Assembly (NCBI GenBank): GCA_964633435.1
Contig: CAZWHA010000001.1
Coordinates: 124,001 to 188,000 of the forward strand
DNA: 64,000 nucleotides
Origin: GCA-016699895 sp964633435
GTDB lineage: Bacteria > Patescibacteriota > Saccharimonadia > Saccharimonadales > Saccharimonadaceae
Reading direction: 5' to 3'
Part shown: positions 7,976-16,484 of the stretch, piece by piece
How the letters are laid out: each line of letters begins with the position of its first letter
Position numbering within the stretch: position 1 is the stretch's first letter
Translations under genes and position numbers: made by a program
Notes under the pieces: model-generated
Seen by the model: the letters and a program-made list of their open reading frames with translations, nothing else
Told to the model about the DNA's origin: nothing
Database searches by the model: none

Positions 7976-9010
7976 TTATTCATCGTCGGTTTTGAGTTTC
8001 TCGCGGACTTTTTTATCGATCTCGGCCAGGACTTTTGGATTGTCTTTCAAATATTGTTTCGCAGCTTCGCGACCTTGGCCAATCGTCTCGTCGTTGTATT
8101 TATAGAATGCGCCAGCTTTGGCAACGATATCGTGTGTCGCAGCTAAATCTAGCACATCACCCGTGGTTGAAATACCTTCGTTATACATAATATCAAACTC
8201 AGCCTGGCGGAAGGGTGGGGCGATCTTGTTCTTGACCACCTTTACCCGCACTCGGTTACCGATAATATCCTCACCGGCCTTTAATTGGCCAATGCGACGA
8301 ATATCAACGCGCTGTGAGGCATAGAATTTCAGAGCATTGCCACCAGTGGTGGTTTCGGGATTACCAAACATCACACCGATCTTCATGCGAATCTGGTTGA
8401 TAAAGACCACGGTGGCTTTGGATTTGTTGATAATACCGGTTAGTTTGCGGAGAGCCTGGCTCATCAAGCGCGCCTGGAGGCCAGGTAGGGAATCACCCAT
8501 GTCACCATCGATTTCAGCCTGCGGCACCAACGCCGCCACCGAGTCGAGCACGATCAGATCAACCGCGTTAGAACGCACCAACGTTTCAACAATTTCGAGT
8601 GCTTGCTCGCCGTTATCAGGCTGACTGACGAGGAGGTTTGTCGTATCAACCCCGAGACGCTTGGCATAGGCTGGATCAAGGGCATGCTCGGCATCAATAA
8701 AGGCCGCGGTACCGCCTTGTTTTTGAACTTCGGCAATCGCGTGGAGAGTGAGGGTGGTTTTACCGCTCGATTCTGGGCCATAAATCTCGATGATACGGCC
8801 CTTTGGATAGCCGCCACCGAGCGCTAAATCTAGACTAAGAGTACCCGAAGGCACCGTTTCAACCTCGATTTTATAGGCATCACCGAGCTTCATGATTGAA
8901 CCATCGCCAAAGGCCTTGGTAATTTGATCAACCGCTAGTCCGAGTGCCGCCGCCTTGCCAGCATCATCAGTCGATTTCGCAGTCATGGTTTTATTATCTT
9001 TTTTCGCCAT
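7976..9010 (-). CDS. recA: recombinase RecA
   Basis: 344 aa, full length. Walker A is GPESSGKTTLTLHA, and the strand-exchange region includes QALRKLTGIINKSK and INQIRMKIGVMFGNPETTTGG. RecA forms filaments on single-stranded DNA for homologous recombination and LexA-type self-cleavage. It has a canonical Shine-Dalgarno site (gaggaggg) before the ATG and a TATAAT-like -10 in the 38-base gap to ruvB. The neighbours ruvB, dnaN and dnaA on the same strand form a replication-repair cluster. Confidence 0.98.
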   Translation of the reverse strand: MAKKDNKTMTAKSTDDAGKAAALGLAVDQITKAFGDGSIMKLGDAYKIEVETVPSGTLSLDLALGGGYPKGRIIEIYGPESSGKTTLTLHAIAEVQKQGGTAAFIDAEHALDPAYAKRLGVDTTNLLVSQPDNGEQALEIVETLVRSNAVDLIVLDSVAALVPQAEIDGDMGDSLPGLQARLMSQALRKLTGIINKSKATVVFINQIRMKIGVMFGNPETTTGGNALKFYASQRVDIRRIGQLKAGEDIIGNRVRVKVVKNKIAPPFRQAEFDIMYNEGISTTGDVLDLAATHDIVAKAGAFYKYNDETIGQGREAAKQYLKDNPKVLAEIDKKVREKLKTDDE

Positions 9011-9048
9011 AATCCCTCCTCGTGAAATTATAGGTTTATTGTATCAAA

Positions 9049-10053
9049 TTAGGGGTTATTTTCCAAGTGACGCACGGCTTTTGGTGTGATACGGCGACCA
9101 CGTGGTGTCCGTTCGATAAAACCGATTTGTAGTAGATATGGTTCGTAAAAGTCCTCGATGGTTGTCGCTTCGTCACCAGTCAGGGCAGCAATAGTGGTTA
9201 ATCCTACCGGATGATCACCATAATTACTATTAATAGCCGCGAGCATCTGCCGATCAGCCGGATCGAGACCGAGCCGATCAATTTCTAACATCGCCAACGC
9301 CGCGCCAGTCAGTGGTTCGTCAATTATACCGTCACCGTTTACGTCAGCGTAGTCGCGAACACGTTTTAAGAGGCGATTAGCAATACGCGGTGTCTGACGA
9401 CTGCGCTCTGACAATGCCTTTGCAGCAACTGGTGCAATTTTAGTATTTAGAATCTGGGCGCTACGAGTAATAATCTTTTCAATATCTTTTGGTTCATAAA
9501 ACTCCAGCCGATACATATGACCGAAACGATCACGAAGTGGTGCTGCTAAACTACCGGTTCGCGTAGTTGCCCCGATCACAGTGAATTTCGGTAGATCCAA
9601 TCGTACCGAACGCGCCGCCGGACCTTTACCGATCACAATATCGAGTTTAAAATCCTCCATAGCCGAGTATAAAATCTCTTCCACTGCACGACTCAGACGA
9701 TGAATTTCGTCGATAAATAAAATGCCACCGTCCTGGAGATTAGTTAGGATCGACGCCAAGTCACCAGCCCGCTCAATTGCTGGACCAGCCGTCACCCTTA
9801 GACCCACCGCCATCTCATTAGCAATCACACCAGCCATCGTCGTCTTGCCGAGTCCCGGCGGACCATATAATAATACGTGATCAATTGGTTCACCGCGCTT
9901 TTTAGCAGCTTCGATCGCTAGTTGTAGGTTCTTTTTCAGGCGTTCCTGACCAACATAATCCGAAAAATTCTGTGGACGCAGTGTTATTTCAACCTGTGAT
10001 TCGTCATTATCGTCAGCAGGTAAAGTTGGTTCAACGAGACGCTGGATTGCCAT
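9049..10053 (-). CDS. ruvB: Holliday junction branch migration helicase RuvB
   Basis: 334 aa. Characteristic motifs are LRPQNFSDYVGQERLKKNL, Walker A LLYGPPGLGKTTMA, Walker B ILFIDEIHRLSR, and sensor region TVIGATTRTGSLAAPLRDRFG, followed by a winged-helix C-terminus with GFIERTPRGR. RuvB is the hexameric motor that migrates Holliday junctions with RuvA. It starts 12 bases after the dnaN stop, so it is probably in the dnaN transcript. ruvA and ruvC are not in this window. Confidence 0.97.
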   Translation of the reverse strand: MAIQRLVEPTLPADDNDESQVEITLRPQNFSDYVGQERLKKNLQLAIEAAKKRGEPIDHVLLYGPPGLGKTTMAGVIANEMAVGLRVTAGPAIERAGDLASILTNLQDGGILFIDEIHRLSRAVEEILYSAMEDFKLDIVIGKGPAARSVRLDLPKFTVIGATTRTGSLAAPLRDRFGHMYRLEFYEPKDIEKIITRSAQILNTKIAPVAAKALSERSRQTPRIANRLLKRVRDYADVNGDGIIDEPLTGAALAMLEIDRLGLDPADRQMLAAINSNYGDHPVGLTTIAALTGDEATTIEDFYEPYLLQIGFIERTPRGRRITPKAVRHLENNP

Positions 10054-10065
10054 ATGAATATTGTA

Positions 10066-11157
10066 CTACGACTTTACCGGCATAATAATGTGTTTGTAAT
10101 CCAGATTATCATCAGCAGTGATCAGGATCGGTGCTAATTTTCCGTTAAATTGTAGTTTAACGGTTGTTTCATCGATTTGATTTAGAGCGTCGAGGAGATA
10201 TTTTGAATTCAGTGTAATCGTACCGTCACCTTTGGTTTCAGCTTCGGTTTCCGCATCATTTTCACCCAGTTCCGACGTGATCGAATGAACACTCAGGGTT
10301 GATTTGGCTGAATTAATATTCAAGGTGATCGATCCGGCACTTTCACGAGCGAATAATTCAGAGATTTTGGTAATTCGAAGCAATTCAGCTCTGTCAATTG
10401 TCGCCTCAGTCTCGGTACTGGTCGGAATTAATTGTCGATAATTAATAAAGTTTCCGTCAATCAAGCGAGAATTGATAATTGTCTGGCCAATGATAAATTC
10501 CACCTGATCTTCACCAACACCAATCGCTACTTCTTTAACATCTTCGCCGAGCACTCGGGAAACATCATTCAAAGTAGTGGCCGGTATGATCGCAGTAATA
10601 TCGCCGTCAAACGCCATGATCTGCTTTTCGGCTAGCCGGTAACCATCAGTGGCAGCCATATAGAGGTTACCTTCAAACGAATGAAGGTAAACACCGGTCA
10701 AGATCGGTCGCGTCGTATCCGAACTAGCAACCAACGAAGTGCTGGCAATAGCTTTTTTTAGCTCCTCGGCCGGAATAGTAAGTGTAGTTTTGGTCGCTAG
10801 CTCCGGCAAAGCAGGGAAGTCGTCAGCTGGAGTACTATTAATAGTTGATTTGTAACTACCGGCCGTAATTTTTATTTTGTCATCAATTAATTCGATTTCA
10901 ATATTAACTTTCGGTAGGTTCGATACGAATTCAGTAATTAATCGAGCTGGCACTGTAGTAACACCAGAAGTTTCAGTGCTGGCAGAAATTTTCTGCGTTG
11001 TAGCGGTTTCTAGATTGGTTGAAGATAATACTAATTCACCAGCCTCGGCTTTTACCAAGATATTTCCCAAGATCGGTAATGTAGTTCTGCTACTGGCAGT
11101 TCGACTGACGATACCGAGAGCTTTTGTTAGATTTTCCTGAGTCACAATTACTTTCAT
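10066..11157 (-). CDS. dnaN: DNA polymerase III sliding clamp (beta subunit)
   Basis: 363 aa, the usual clamp length, with three related ~120-residue domains. Family features include TLPILGNILVKAE near the N-terminus, DFPALPE, TDGYRLAEKQ, and the C-terminal PILITADDNLDYKHIIMPVK. The clamp tethers the replicative polymerase to DNA. It lies downstream of dnaA on the same strand across a gap full of DnaA boxes. A Shine-Dalgarno site (aaaggat) precedes the ATG. Confidence 0.97.
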   Translation of the reverse strand: MKVIVTQENLTKALGIVSRTASSRTTLPILGNILVKAEAGELVLSSTNLETATTQKISASTETSGVTTVPARLITEFVSNLPKVNIEIELIDDKIKITAGSYKSTINSTPADDFPALPELATKTTLTIPAEELKKAIASTSLVASSDTTRPILTGVYLHSFEGNLYMAATDGYRLAEKQIMAFDGDITAIIPATTLNDVSRVLGEDVKEVAIGVGEDQVEFIIGQTIINSRLIDGNFINYRQLIPTSTETEATIDRAELLRITKISELFARESAGSITLNINSAKSTLSVHSITSELGENDAETEAETKGDGTITLNSKYLLDALNQIDETTVKLQFNGKLAPILITADDNLDYKHIIMPVKS

Positions 11158-11406
11158 AGAGATCCTTTCTTTAATTTAGTAGTAGTAATAACAAGCCATG
11201 TGGGAAATGTGGATAACCTAGGTTTAACAGATGGAGGAATCACTTTCAGCATGTGGACAGAACGGAGAGAAACTTCGGATAATAAATCGATTATCCACAT
11301 AGCTAACGGTGAATTATTGAAATTGTTAATAAATGGGGAAAGTTTCTGGCAGTTTGTAACAAACCTGTTCACAATCAAAACACAGTTTTTACACAGGTTG
11401 GAGGGG
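11158..11406. other. dnaA-dnaN intergenic region with DnaA boxes
   Basis: The 249-base gap holds perfect DnaA boxes TGTGGATAA (11208-11216) and TTATCCACA (11291-11299), a consensus-compatible TTTTACACA (11387-11395) and weaker ones such as TGTGGACAG (11252-11260). It is probably part of a split origin, or a DnaA-regulated leader for dnaN. Confidence 0.7.
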
Positions 11407-12759
11407 CTAGGCATACAGTGCCTCCCGCAAATCGGCGATCTGTTGACGCACTCGAGTATTTAATTTAATCTCTCGCTCGATCTTTTCAACTGAATGAATG
11501 GCAGTGGTGTGGTCTTTGCGACCCAATTCCCGGGCGATTTTTGGAAAACTTAATTTTAATTCACTTCGTAGTAAATACATAGCCATTTGTCTCGGTTCGG
11601 CTATATGACGGTCGCGCGCCGGGCTGCAGATCTCGTCAATCTTGAGATCAAAATAACTAGCAGTTTTGTCGACAACTTGTCTAGCGGTGATGTGTTTGGG
11701 GCGAGAATTTTTAATGTTACCAATTAATCCCTCGGCTAGTTGAATTGTCGGCTGTTCACCGCGCATTTCGCAGTAGGCGAGGACTTGATTCAGGGCTCCC
11801 TCGAGCTCGCGAATATTAGTTCGCACCGAATCAGCCAGGAAGCTGATAATTTCGTCCGGTAGAGGACTATTGGCGAGCCCAGCCTTGGTTTTTAAAATTG
11901 CACAGCGTGTTTCAAAATCCGGCAGGGCAACATCAATCGCCATCCCCATCTGAAAACGACTACGCAAACGATCGGCCAGATCCGGTATTTCTGATGGCGG
12001 CCGGTCGGCACTAATTACTATCTGACGATCGGTTTGATGAAGAGCATTAAAAGTATTAAAAAACTCTTCCTGGTTGGATTTTTTACCAGCGATAAACTGA
12101 ATATCGTCAACAATCAGCACATCAACCTCGCGATATTTTTTCGAAAAATCACGATTTTTCTTGTATCTGACATGATCAATAAATTCATTGACAAATGTTT
12201 CGGTCGGAATATAGAGAACACGTTTTTTCGGATTGTTTGCGATAATTTCATTACCGATAGCCTGGATCAGGTGGGTTTTACCAAGGCCGGAGCCGCCATA
12301 GATAAAGATTGGATTATATTTCTGTCCGGGCATACTGGCAGCCGCTTGGGCTGCAGCATGAGCTAGGTCATTACAGGTTCCGACAATGAAGTTATCAAAC
12401 CGATAGCGTGGATTTAGGCCATTTTTGTGACCCGTTCGAGTAGAGTCGGTATTGATCGAGTCAATTTGTGATTCGACCGGCATAACTGCCTCGGTCCGGC
12501 TCACTTTTTTGTCCTTTATAATGTATTCAACGGTCGGTTCGGTAAAACCGTTGTTTTTCAAAATTTGTTTAATTTGCAGGTCAAATTTCTTTTCGAACTG
12601 ATTTTTAGCGAAAAAGTTATTGACGAGAATGCGGAAATGCTGATCATCGACTTCTAATAATGAAGTGGGTTTAAACCATGTCGCGAACGTAGCGTGCGGC
12701 ATAGACAGCTCCACTTCACCTAGCACTATTTCCCAAATTTTCTCCTGATCACTCTCCAC
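11407..12759 (-). CDS. dnaA: chromosomal replication initiator DnaA
   Basis: 450 aa from a GTG start with an aaaggtg ribosome site. Domain I covers about residues 1-85 and a linker follows. The AAA+ domain has Walker A YGGSGLGKTHLIQAIGNEI and Walker B VLIVDDIQFIAGK. The C-terminal helix-turn-helix domain carries the DnaA signature (GRKDHTTAIHSVEKIE near the end). It binds DnaA boxes and melts the origin. It is flanked on both sides by DnaA-box clusters and diverges from rpmH, the classical origin arrangement. Confidence 0.98.
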   Translation of the reverse strand: MESDQEKIWEIVLGEVELSMPHATFATWFKPTSLLEVDDQHFRILVNNFFAKNQFEKKFDLQIKQILKNNGFTEPTVEYIIKDKKVSRTEAVMPVESQIDSINTDSTRTGHKNGLNPRYRFDNFIVGTCNDLAHAAAQAAASMPGQKYNPIFIYGGSGLGKTHLIQAIGNEIIANNPKKRVLYIPTETFVNEFIDHVRYKKNRDFSKKYREVDVLIVDDIQFIAGKKSNQEEFFNTFNALHQTDRQIVISADRPPSEIPDLADRLRSRFQMGMAIDVALPDFETRCAILKTKAGLANSPLPDEIISFLADSVRTNIRELEGALNQVLAYCEMRGEQPTIQLAEGLIGNIKNSRPKHITARQVVDKTASYFDLKIDEICSPARDRHIAEPRQMAMYLLRSELKLSFPKIARELGRKDHTTAIHSVEKIEREIKLNTRVRQQIADLREALYA

Positions 12760-13010
12760 ACTAACACCTTTCTATGCCAACTACTATAACAGATTATGAA
12801 AGTTTTCCACAACCCTAGACAAACTGTGGCAAAAATGAAACAACTATTGCCAACAGGGCTTGAATTATCCACAGCCGTACAATCTCCCCTGTAAAATTGT
12901 GGAAAATAACGAAATATCTGTGGAAAAACTATTCAGCGATAATACAGTTGGTGTCGGATCGGTGGCGAGAGGTTGATAAAACCCCGTATATCTGATACTA
13001 TGGTACAGTT
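12760..13010. other. probable origin of replication (oriC), dnaA-rpmH intergenic region
   Basis: The region contains TTTTCCACA (12804-12812), TTATCCACA (12865-12873), TGTGGAAAA (12898-12906) and TGTGGAAAA (12919-12927), all matching the DnaA-box consensus, within 125 bases. Transcription points away on both sides (dnaA minus, rpmH plus). A GATACT-like -10 for rpmH lies near 12994. Confidence 0.8.
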
Positions 13011-13148
13011 ATGCCAAAGAGAACCCATCAACCAAAAACGCGTCGCAGAGCTCGTGTTCACGGCTTTCGCGCTCGTATGTCAACTCGATCTGGTCAAGTT
13101 GTATTAAAGCGTCGCCGTGTCAAGCAGCGTGCTAAAATCGCTGTCTAA
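13011..13148 (+). CDS. rpmH: 50S ribosomal protein L34
   Basis: 45 aa, very basic, reading MPKRTHQPKTRRRARVHGF then RARMSTRSGQVVLKRRRVK. This matches the L34 family in length and pattern. It diverges from dnaA and is followed by a terminator and rnpA, the usual rpmH-rnpA-yidC-jag order. Confidence 0.97.
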   Translation: MPKRTHQPKTRRRARVHGFRARMSTRSGQVVLKRRRVKQRAKIAV

Positions 13149-13161
13149 GCAGCCCTAGATG

Positions 13162-13190
13162 ATCGTCCCGGAAACTCCGGGCGATTTTTT
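13162..13190 (+). terminator. rho-independent terminator after rpmH
   Basis: Stem ATCG.CCCGG / CCGGG.CGAT with a short AAACT loop and one bulge, followed by seven Ts. It separates rpmH from rnpA. Confidence 0.8.
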
Positions 13191-13195
13191 TATCG

Positions 13196-13215
13196 TATAC
13201 TATATACTATATACT
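13196..13215 (+). promoter_or_regulatory. triplicated -10 box upstream of rnpA
   Basis: Three TATACT hexamers, at 13196, 13203 and 13210, are phased at 7 bases. The middle one ends 7 bases before the rnpA ATG, which fits a leaderless transcript. Confidence 0.5.
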
Positions 13216-13575
13216 ATGATTTCTCAAAAATTTCGTTTTCACGGACACGGTAGTTTAAAGTACGTTTTTCAAAACGGCCAAAGCGAACGCACTAGACACC
13301 TGGCTATTAAGTGGACTGAAAATCGCCGTCGCCGACACCCCAGGCTGGCAGTAGTCGTTAGTAAAAAAGTGTTCAAGAGTGCCGTCAAACGCAATCGAAT
13401 TCGCCGGCGAATCTACGAAGCCGCCAGGCCTCTATTGATCGAGGCTCCGGCTATCGACGCGGTAATCAGTGTCTATTCGGGCGAAATTCTGACCATGACA
13501 CATGCTGAATTATCGATCGAAGTCTTACCGCTCCTAAAAGCTGCTGGTATCAAATCTACTAAACTACACGAGTAA
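13216..13575 (+). CDS. rnpA: ribonuclease P protein component
   Basis: 119 aa. The start at ATG 13216 (MISQKFRFHGHGSLKYVF) is chosen because the longer frame from 13159 begins inside the rpmH terminator. The RNase P protein signature RLAVVVSKKVFKSAVKRNRIRRRIYEA is clear. It supports the RNase P RNA in 5' maturation of tRNAs. The RNA component itself is not in this window. Confidence 0.95.
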   Translation: MISQKFRFHGHGSLKYVFQNGQSERTRHLAIKWTENRRRRHPRLAVVVSKKVFKSAVKRNRIRRRIYEAARPLLIEAPAIDAVISVYSGEILTMTHAELSIEVLPLLKAAGIKSTKLHE

Positions 13576-13612
13576 CCTAGCCTTTTATCGCTGTAGATGA
13601 TATGATAATAGT

Positions 13613-14575
13613 ATGAGTATTTTTGATCGTTTATTAACGCAGCCTATTTTTAACCTACTAGCCCTGATTTATAACTTTGTCGCAGATTTCGGTGTCGCTA
13701 TTATTATCATGACGATTTTGGTGCGATTAGCGCTGTGGCCACTGGTTAAAAAACAGCTCCACCAAACGAAATTAATGCGTGCTATCCAGCCTGAATTAAA
13801 ACAAATAAAGAAAAAGACCAAGGGCAATCGCATGCTCGAGAGCCAACTGATGATGGAACTCTATCGTGAGCGCGGTGTGAAACCGTTCGGCTCGATCCTA
13901 GTGCTACTGATTCAGTTGCCGGTATTTTTCGCAATTTTCCGGGTGGTACAGATCTTTACTGCGTCGCAGTATAATACTACAAATCATACGTCACCAGACA
14001 CCTTTATTTATCCGTTTCTGGATGGTTTTGGCAGAATTCCCGAACTACTGGCAGGCGGATCGACACATTTGTTTGGATTAATCGATCTGACTAAAACAGC
14101 TGGCAATTACGCCCCGGCTCTGATCATCACTATTTTGGCGGCGGGCCTGCAGTTCTGGCAGAGTAAACAAATCATGCCCCAGCCCAAGGAAAAGAAGAAG
14201 CTTCGCGATATGTTTCGTGATAGCGCCGCCGGCAAAGAAGTTGACCAGGCCGAGATGATGGCAGCGACTACTGGTAAAATGATCTATCTATTTCCAATTA
14301 TGACATTCATGGTGGGATTGGCGTTGCCGGCCGCTGTAATGCTCTATTACGCAACAACCTCACTCGTCGCGGTAATTCAGCAAGGTATAGTGCTGAAAAA
14401 AGACGACGAAGAGTTGATGAAATTGGCGAATGAACCAAGTCCTAAAAAAGCTACCAAAAAAATCCGCGAAGCGGAAATTGTCACCGTTAAACCCTCTAAA
14501 AACAAAAAATCCCTAACCAAAACACCGGAGCCTTCCGGTGGCGCTACAGTGGTACGGCGGATAAAGGCCAAATAA
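13613..14575 (+). CDS. yidC: membrane protein insertase YidC/Oxa1 family
   Basis: 320 aa. Hydrophobic spans lie at about 15-40, 95-115, 160-185, 225-245 and 250-270, and the cytoplasmic basic loop KQLHQTKLMRAIQPELKQIKKK between the first two is the YidC family hallmark. It lacks the large periplasmic domain of Gram-negative YidC, fitting a monoderm cell. A Lys-rich C-terminal tail (about 285-320) could bind ribosomes. TATGAT ends 6 bases before the ATG, suggesting a leaderless message. jag follows 12 bases downstream. Confidence 0.95.
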   Translation: MSIFDRLLTQPIFNLLALIYNFVADFGVAIIIMTILVRLALWPLVKKQLHQTKLMRAIQPELKQIKKKTKGNRMLESQLMMELYRERGVKPFGSILVLLIQLPVFFAIFRVVQIFTASQYNTTNHTSPDTFIYPFLDGFGRIPELLAGGSTHLFGLIDLTKTAGNYAPALIITILAAGLQFWQSKQIMPQPKEKKKLRDMFRDSAAGKEVDQAEMMAATTGKMIYLFPIMTFMVGLALPAAVMLYYATTSLVAVIQQGIVLKKDDEELMKLANEPSPKKATKKIREAEIVTVKPSKNKKSLTKTPEPSGGATVVRRIKAK

Positions 14576-14587
14576 GGAGGACCCGGG

Positions 14588-15052
14588 ATGAACCGAGAAG
14601 AATCAATAATGTTTGCTAAAAAATATGTCGAGGACACCCTGTCATTTTTCGGCATTAATGTCGATGTCTATGCCACGGCCGACGAAGATGTTATCGAAAT
14701 TAATGTGCCAAATACTTATCTCAGCAACCTGCTGATCGGAAAAAACGGCGATACACTCAGGAGCTTGCAGTTTCTCGTGCGTTCAACTCTTATCCAAAAG
14801 GATGCCGAACTGACCCGCGTTAATGTTGATATCGCCGATTACAAGCGTCGTCATAATGACCGCATTGCCGAACAGGCTGAAAAATGGGCCAAAGAAGTCC
14901 TGGAATCGGGCGAATCAATGAATTTACGACCAATGAATCCAGCTGAACGTCGTGTCGTGCACAAAGTCCTGGCTGACTATTCTCAACTATCTACCGAGTC
15001 CGAAGGCGAAGGTCGTGATCGCCATATCGTCCTCAGCAAAAAAGCTGACTAA
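14588..15052 (+). CDS. jag: Jag/KhpB-type RNA-binding protein (KH and R3H domains)
   Basis: 154 aa with a strong Shine-Dalgarno site (aaggagg). The KH domain contains NLLIGKNGDTLRSLQFLV, and the R3H domain contains RPMNPAERRVVHKVLADY. The N-terminal Jag_N domain seen in Firmicutes proteins is absent. Homologues bind small RNAs and mRNAs and affect cell elongation and division. Co-occurrence with yidC is conserved. Its stop overlaps by 4 bases the stop of the convergent GtrA gene. Confidence 0.92.
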   Translation: MNREESIMFAKKYVEDTLSFFGINVDVYATADEDVIEINVPNTYLSNLLIGKNGDTLRSLQFLVRSTLIQKDAELTRVNVDIADYKRRHNDRIAEQAEKWAKEVLESGESMNLRPMNPAERRVVHKVLADYSQLSTESEGEGRDRHIVLSKKAD

Positions 15053-15510
15053 TTCTGTTTATTGACGGGCGCAGACACTTTTTTTCGAAACACAAAACGA
15101 TCGTAGGTCAGATAATTCCAAGTCAACGAGAATACGCTGGCCACGAGTTTCGCGATGTTCAGAACCATCAAATCCGACAAGCCAAAGTGTGGTATATAAT
15201 GAACCATCAGCCAGATAACTCCGTTTTGAATCACCCACAAACCAAATAACGTAAAGGCGATAAATAATCCAACTTCGCGGGCGTAATTTTTGGAATTGGA
15301 ATTAAATGTCCATTTTTTATTCATGAAAAAGCTAAAGGTCATAGTCAGGCCAGTAGAAATAGTGTTAGCGGCGATTTGCGGTAGTCCGATTAGCACCAAT
15401 ATATTCAAAATCAGAAAATCTAGGCCGGTATTAGCGACGCCAATAATAGCAAATTTCAGCGGCTTTTTACTCGTCGAGCTTTTTACCAACTCTGGCTGGC
15501 TTGTCTCCAT
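15049..15510 (-). CDS. GtrA family membrane protein
   Basis: 153 aa from the ATG at 15510, chosen because it has a strong aaggaagga ribosome site (a longer reading to 15603 has none). Four hydrophobic spans fit the GtrA-like fold, with typical features KFAIIGVANTGLDFLIL, FMNKKWTF and NYLTYDRFVF. GtrA-like proteins are thought to help flip polyprenyl-phosphate-linked sugars across the membrane. The start lies 44 bases inside the upstream polyprenyl-phosphate glycosyltransferase gene, its likely partner. Confidence 0.9.
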   Translation of the reverse strand: METSQPELVKSSTSKKPLKFAIIGVANTGLDFLILNILVLIGLPQIAANTISTGLTMTFSFFMNKKWTFNSNSKNYAREVGLFIAFTLFGLWVIQNGVIWLMVHYIPHFGLSDLMVLNIAKLVASVFSLTWNYLTYDRFVFRKKVSAPVNKQN

Positions 15511-16468
15511 GAGTGATCCTTCCTTTATGAAATTCCTCGACGAGATACAGTGGTCGGCCTTTGGTTTCGGTAAAGATCCGTCCGACATATTCGCCGATAA
15601 CACCCAGACTGACTAGCTGCACGCCGCCTAGGAACAGGATAACGGCCATGGTCGAGGGATAGCCGCTTAGGTGGCTATCGGTTAGCAGGGTTTGCAGAAT
15701 GATGACAACAATATAAACAAACGCCGCAGAACTGACCAGAACGCCCAGAATTGACACAAATCGTAGCGGTATGGTGGTAAATGACGTCAGGCCGTCAATT
15801 GCCAGATTGATGAGCGAATTACCTGGCGACAGCGCGCCGAGTTTCCATTTGGTTTCGCCAGCAGATCGTTTACCCTGTTCGAACAAGATCTCTTTTTTCT
15901 GGTAACCAATCCAGCTAAACAGGGCTTTATTTTGGCGCGAGGTTTCACGTAGTTGTTTCAGGGCGTCAACGCAACGACGAGAAAACAAGCGGAAATCGCC
16001 CGTATCGAGCTGAATTTCGACTCGCGTCATCTTTTGCAATGTGCGATAATACAGTTTGGAAAAATTGCGCTTCATAAAACTTTCGTGGTCGCGGCTGCTA
16101 CGACGAGCATAGACGTCATCGTAACCCTTTTCCCACCATTTGATCATCTCTGGGATTAGTTCGGGTGGCTCTTGTCCATCGGCATCCATGATAACAACCG
16201 CATCACCACTGGCGTGATCTAGCCCGGCTGCAACGGCAATCTCCTTGCCAAAGTTCCGCGAAAAATTGAGATACGAAATCTGTGGATTGCTCGCCGATTC
16301 TTTTTGTAGAATCGACAGTGTATGATCGCGGCTGCCGTCGTTAACGAATAGAAATTCGAAATCATAATTTCGGTTACTAGCGACCAGGCCGGCTAGTCGT
16401 TTAAACATGAATGGCAGCGACTTTTCCTCGTTATACGATGGGATGATGATAGTAATCAGTTTTTTCAT
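15467..16468 (-). CDS. GT2 polyprenyl-phosphate glycosyltransferase (DPM1/GtrB-like)
   Basis: 333 aa from ATG 16468 (MKKLITIIIPSYNEEKSLP). GT-A fold motifs are LFVNDGSRDHTL, the DXD-like VIMDADGQEPPELIPEM, and the later QTDGDFRLFSR-like block (LDTGDFRLFSRR). Two C-terminal transmembrane spans (about 235-260 and 270-295) are typical of GtrB/DPM-type enzymes, which load a sugar onto undecaprenyl phosphate at the inner face. The paired GtrA overlaps downstream. TATACT ends 6 bases before the start, implying a leaderless mRNA. Confidence 0.92.
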   Translation of the reverse strand: MKKLITIIIPSYNEEKSLPFMFKRLAGLVASNRNYDFEFLFVNDGSRDHTLSILQKESASNPQISYLNFSRNFGKEIAVAAGLDHASGDAVVIMDADGQEPPELIPEMIKWWEKGYDDVYARRSSRDHESFMKRNFSKLYYRTLQKMTRVEIQLDTGDFRLFSRRCVDALKQLRETSRQNKALFSWIGYQKKEILFEQGKRSAGETKWKLGALSPGNSLINLAIDGLTSFTTIPLRFVSILGVLVSSAAFVYIVVIILQTLLTDSHLSGYPSTMAVILFLGGVQLVSLGVIGEYVGRIFTETKGRPLYLVEEFHKGRITHGDKPARVGKKLDE

Positions 16469-16480
16469 ATGTCTAGTATA
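16469..16480 (-). promoter_or_regulatory. -10 box of leaderless transcript (GT2/GtrA pair)
   Basis: TATACT on the minus strand (16475-16480) with a 6-base gap to the ATG at 16468. Confidence 0.5.
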
Positions 16481-16484
16481 GCAC

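Noticed and set aside
13159..13215. Upstream extension of rnpA
   Set aside because: It would begin inside the rpmH terminator and includes the -10 boxes. ATG 13216 matches the family start.
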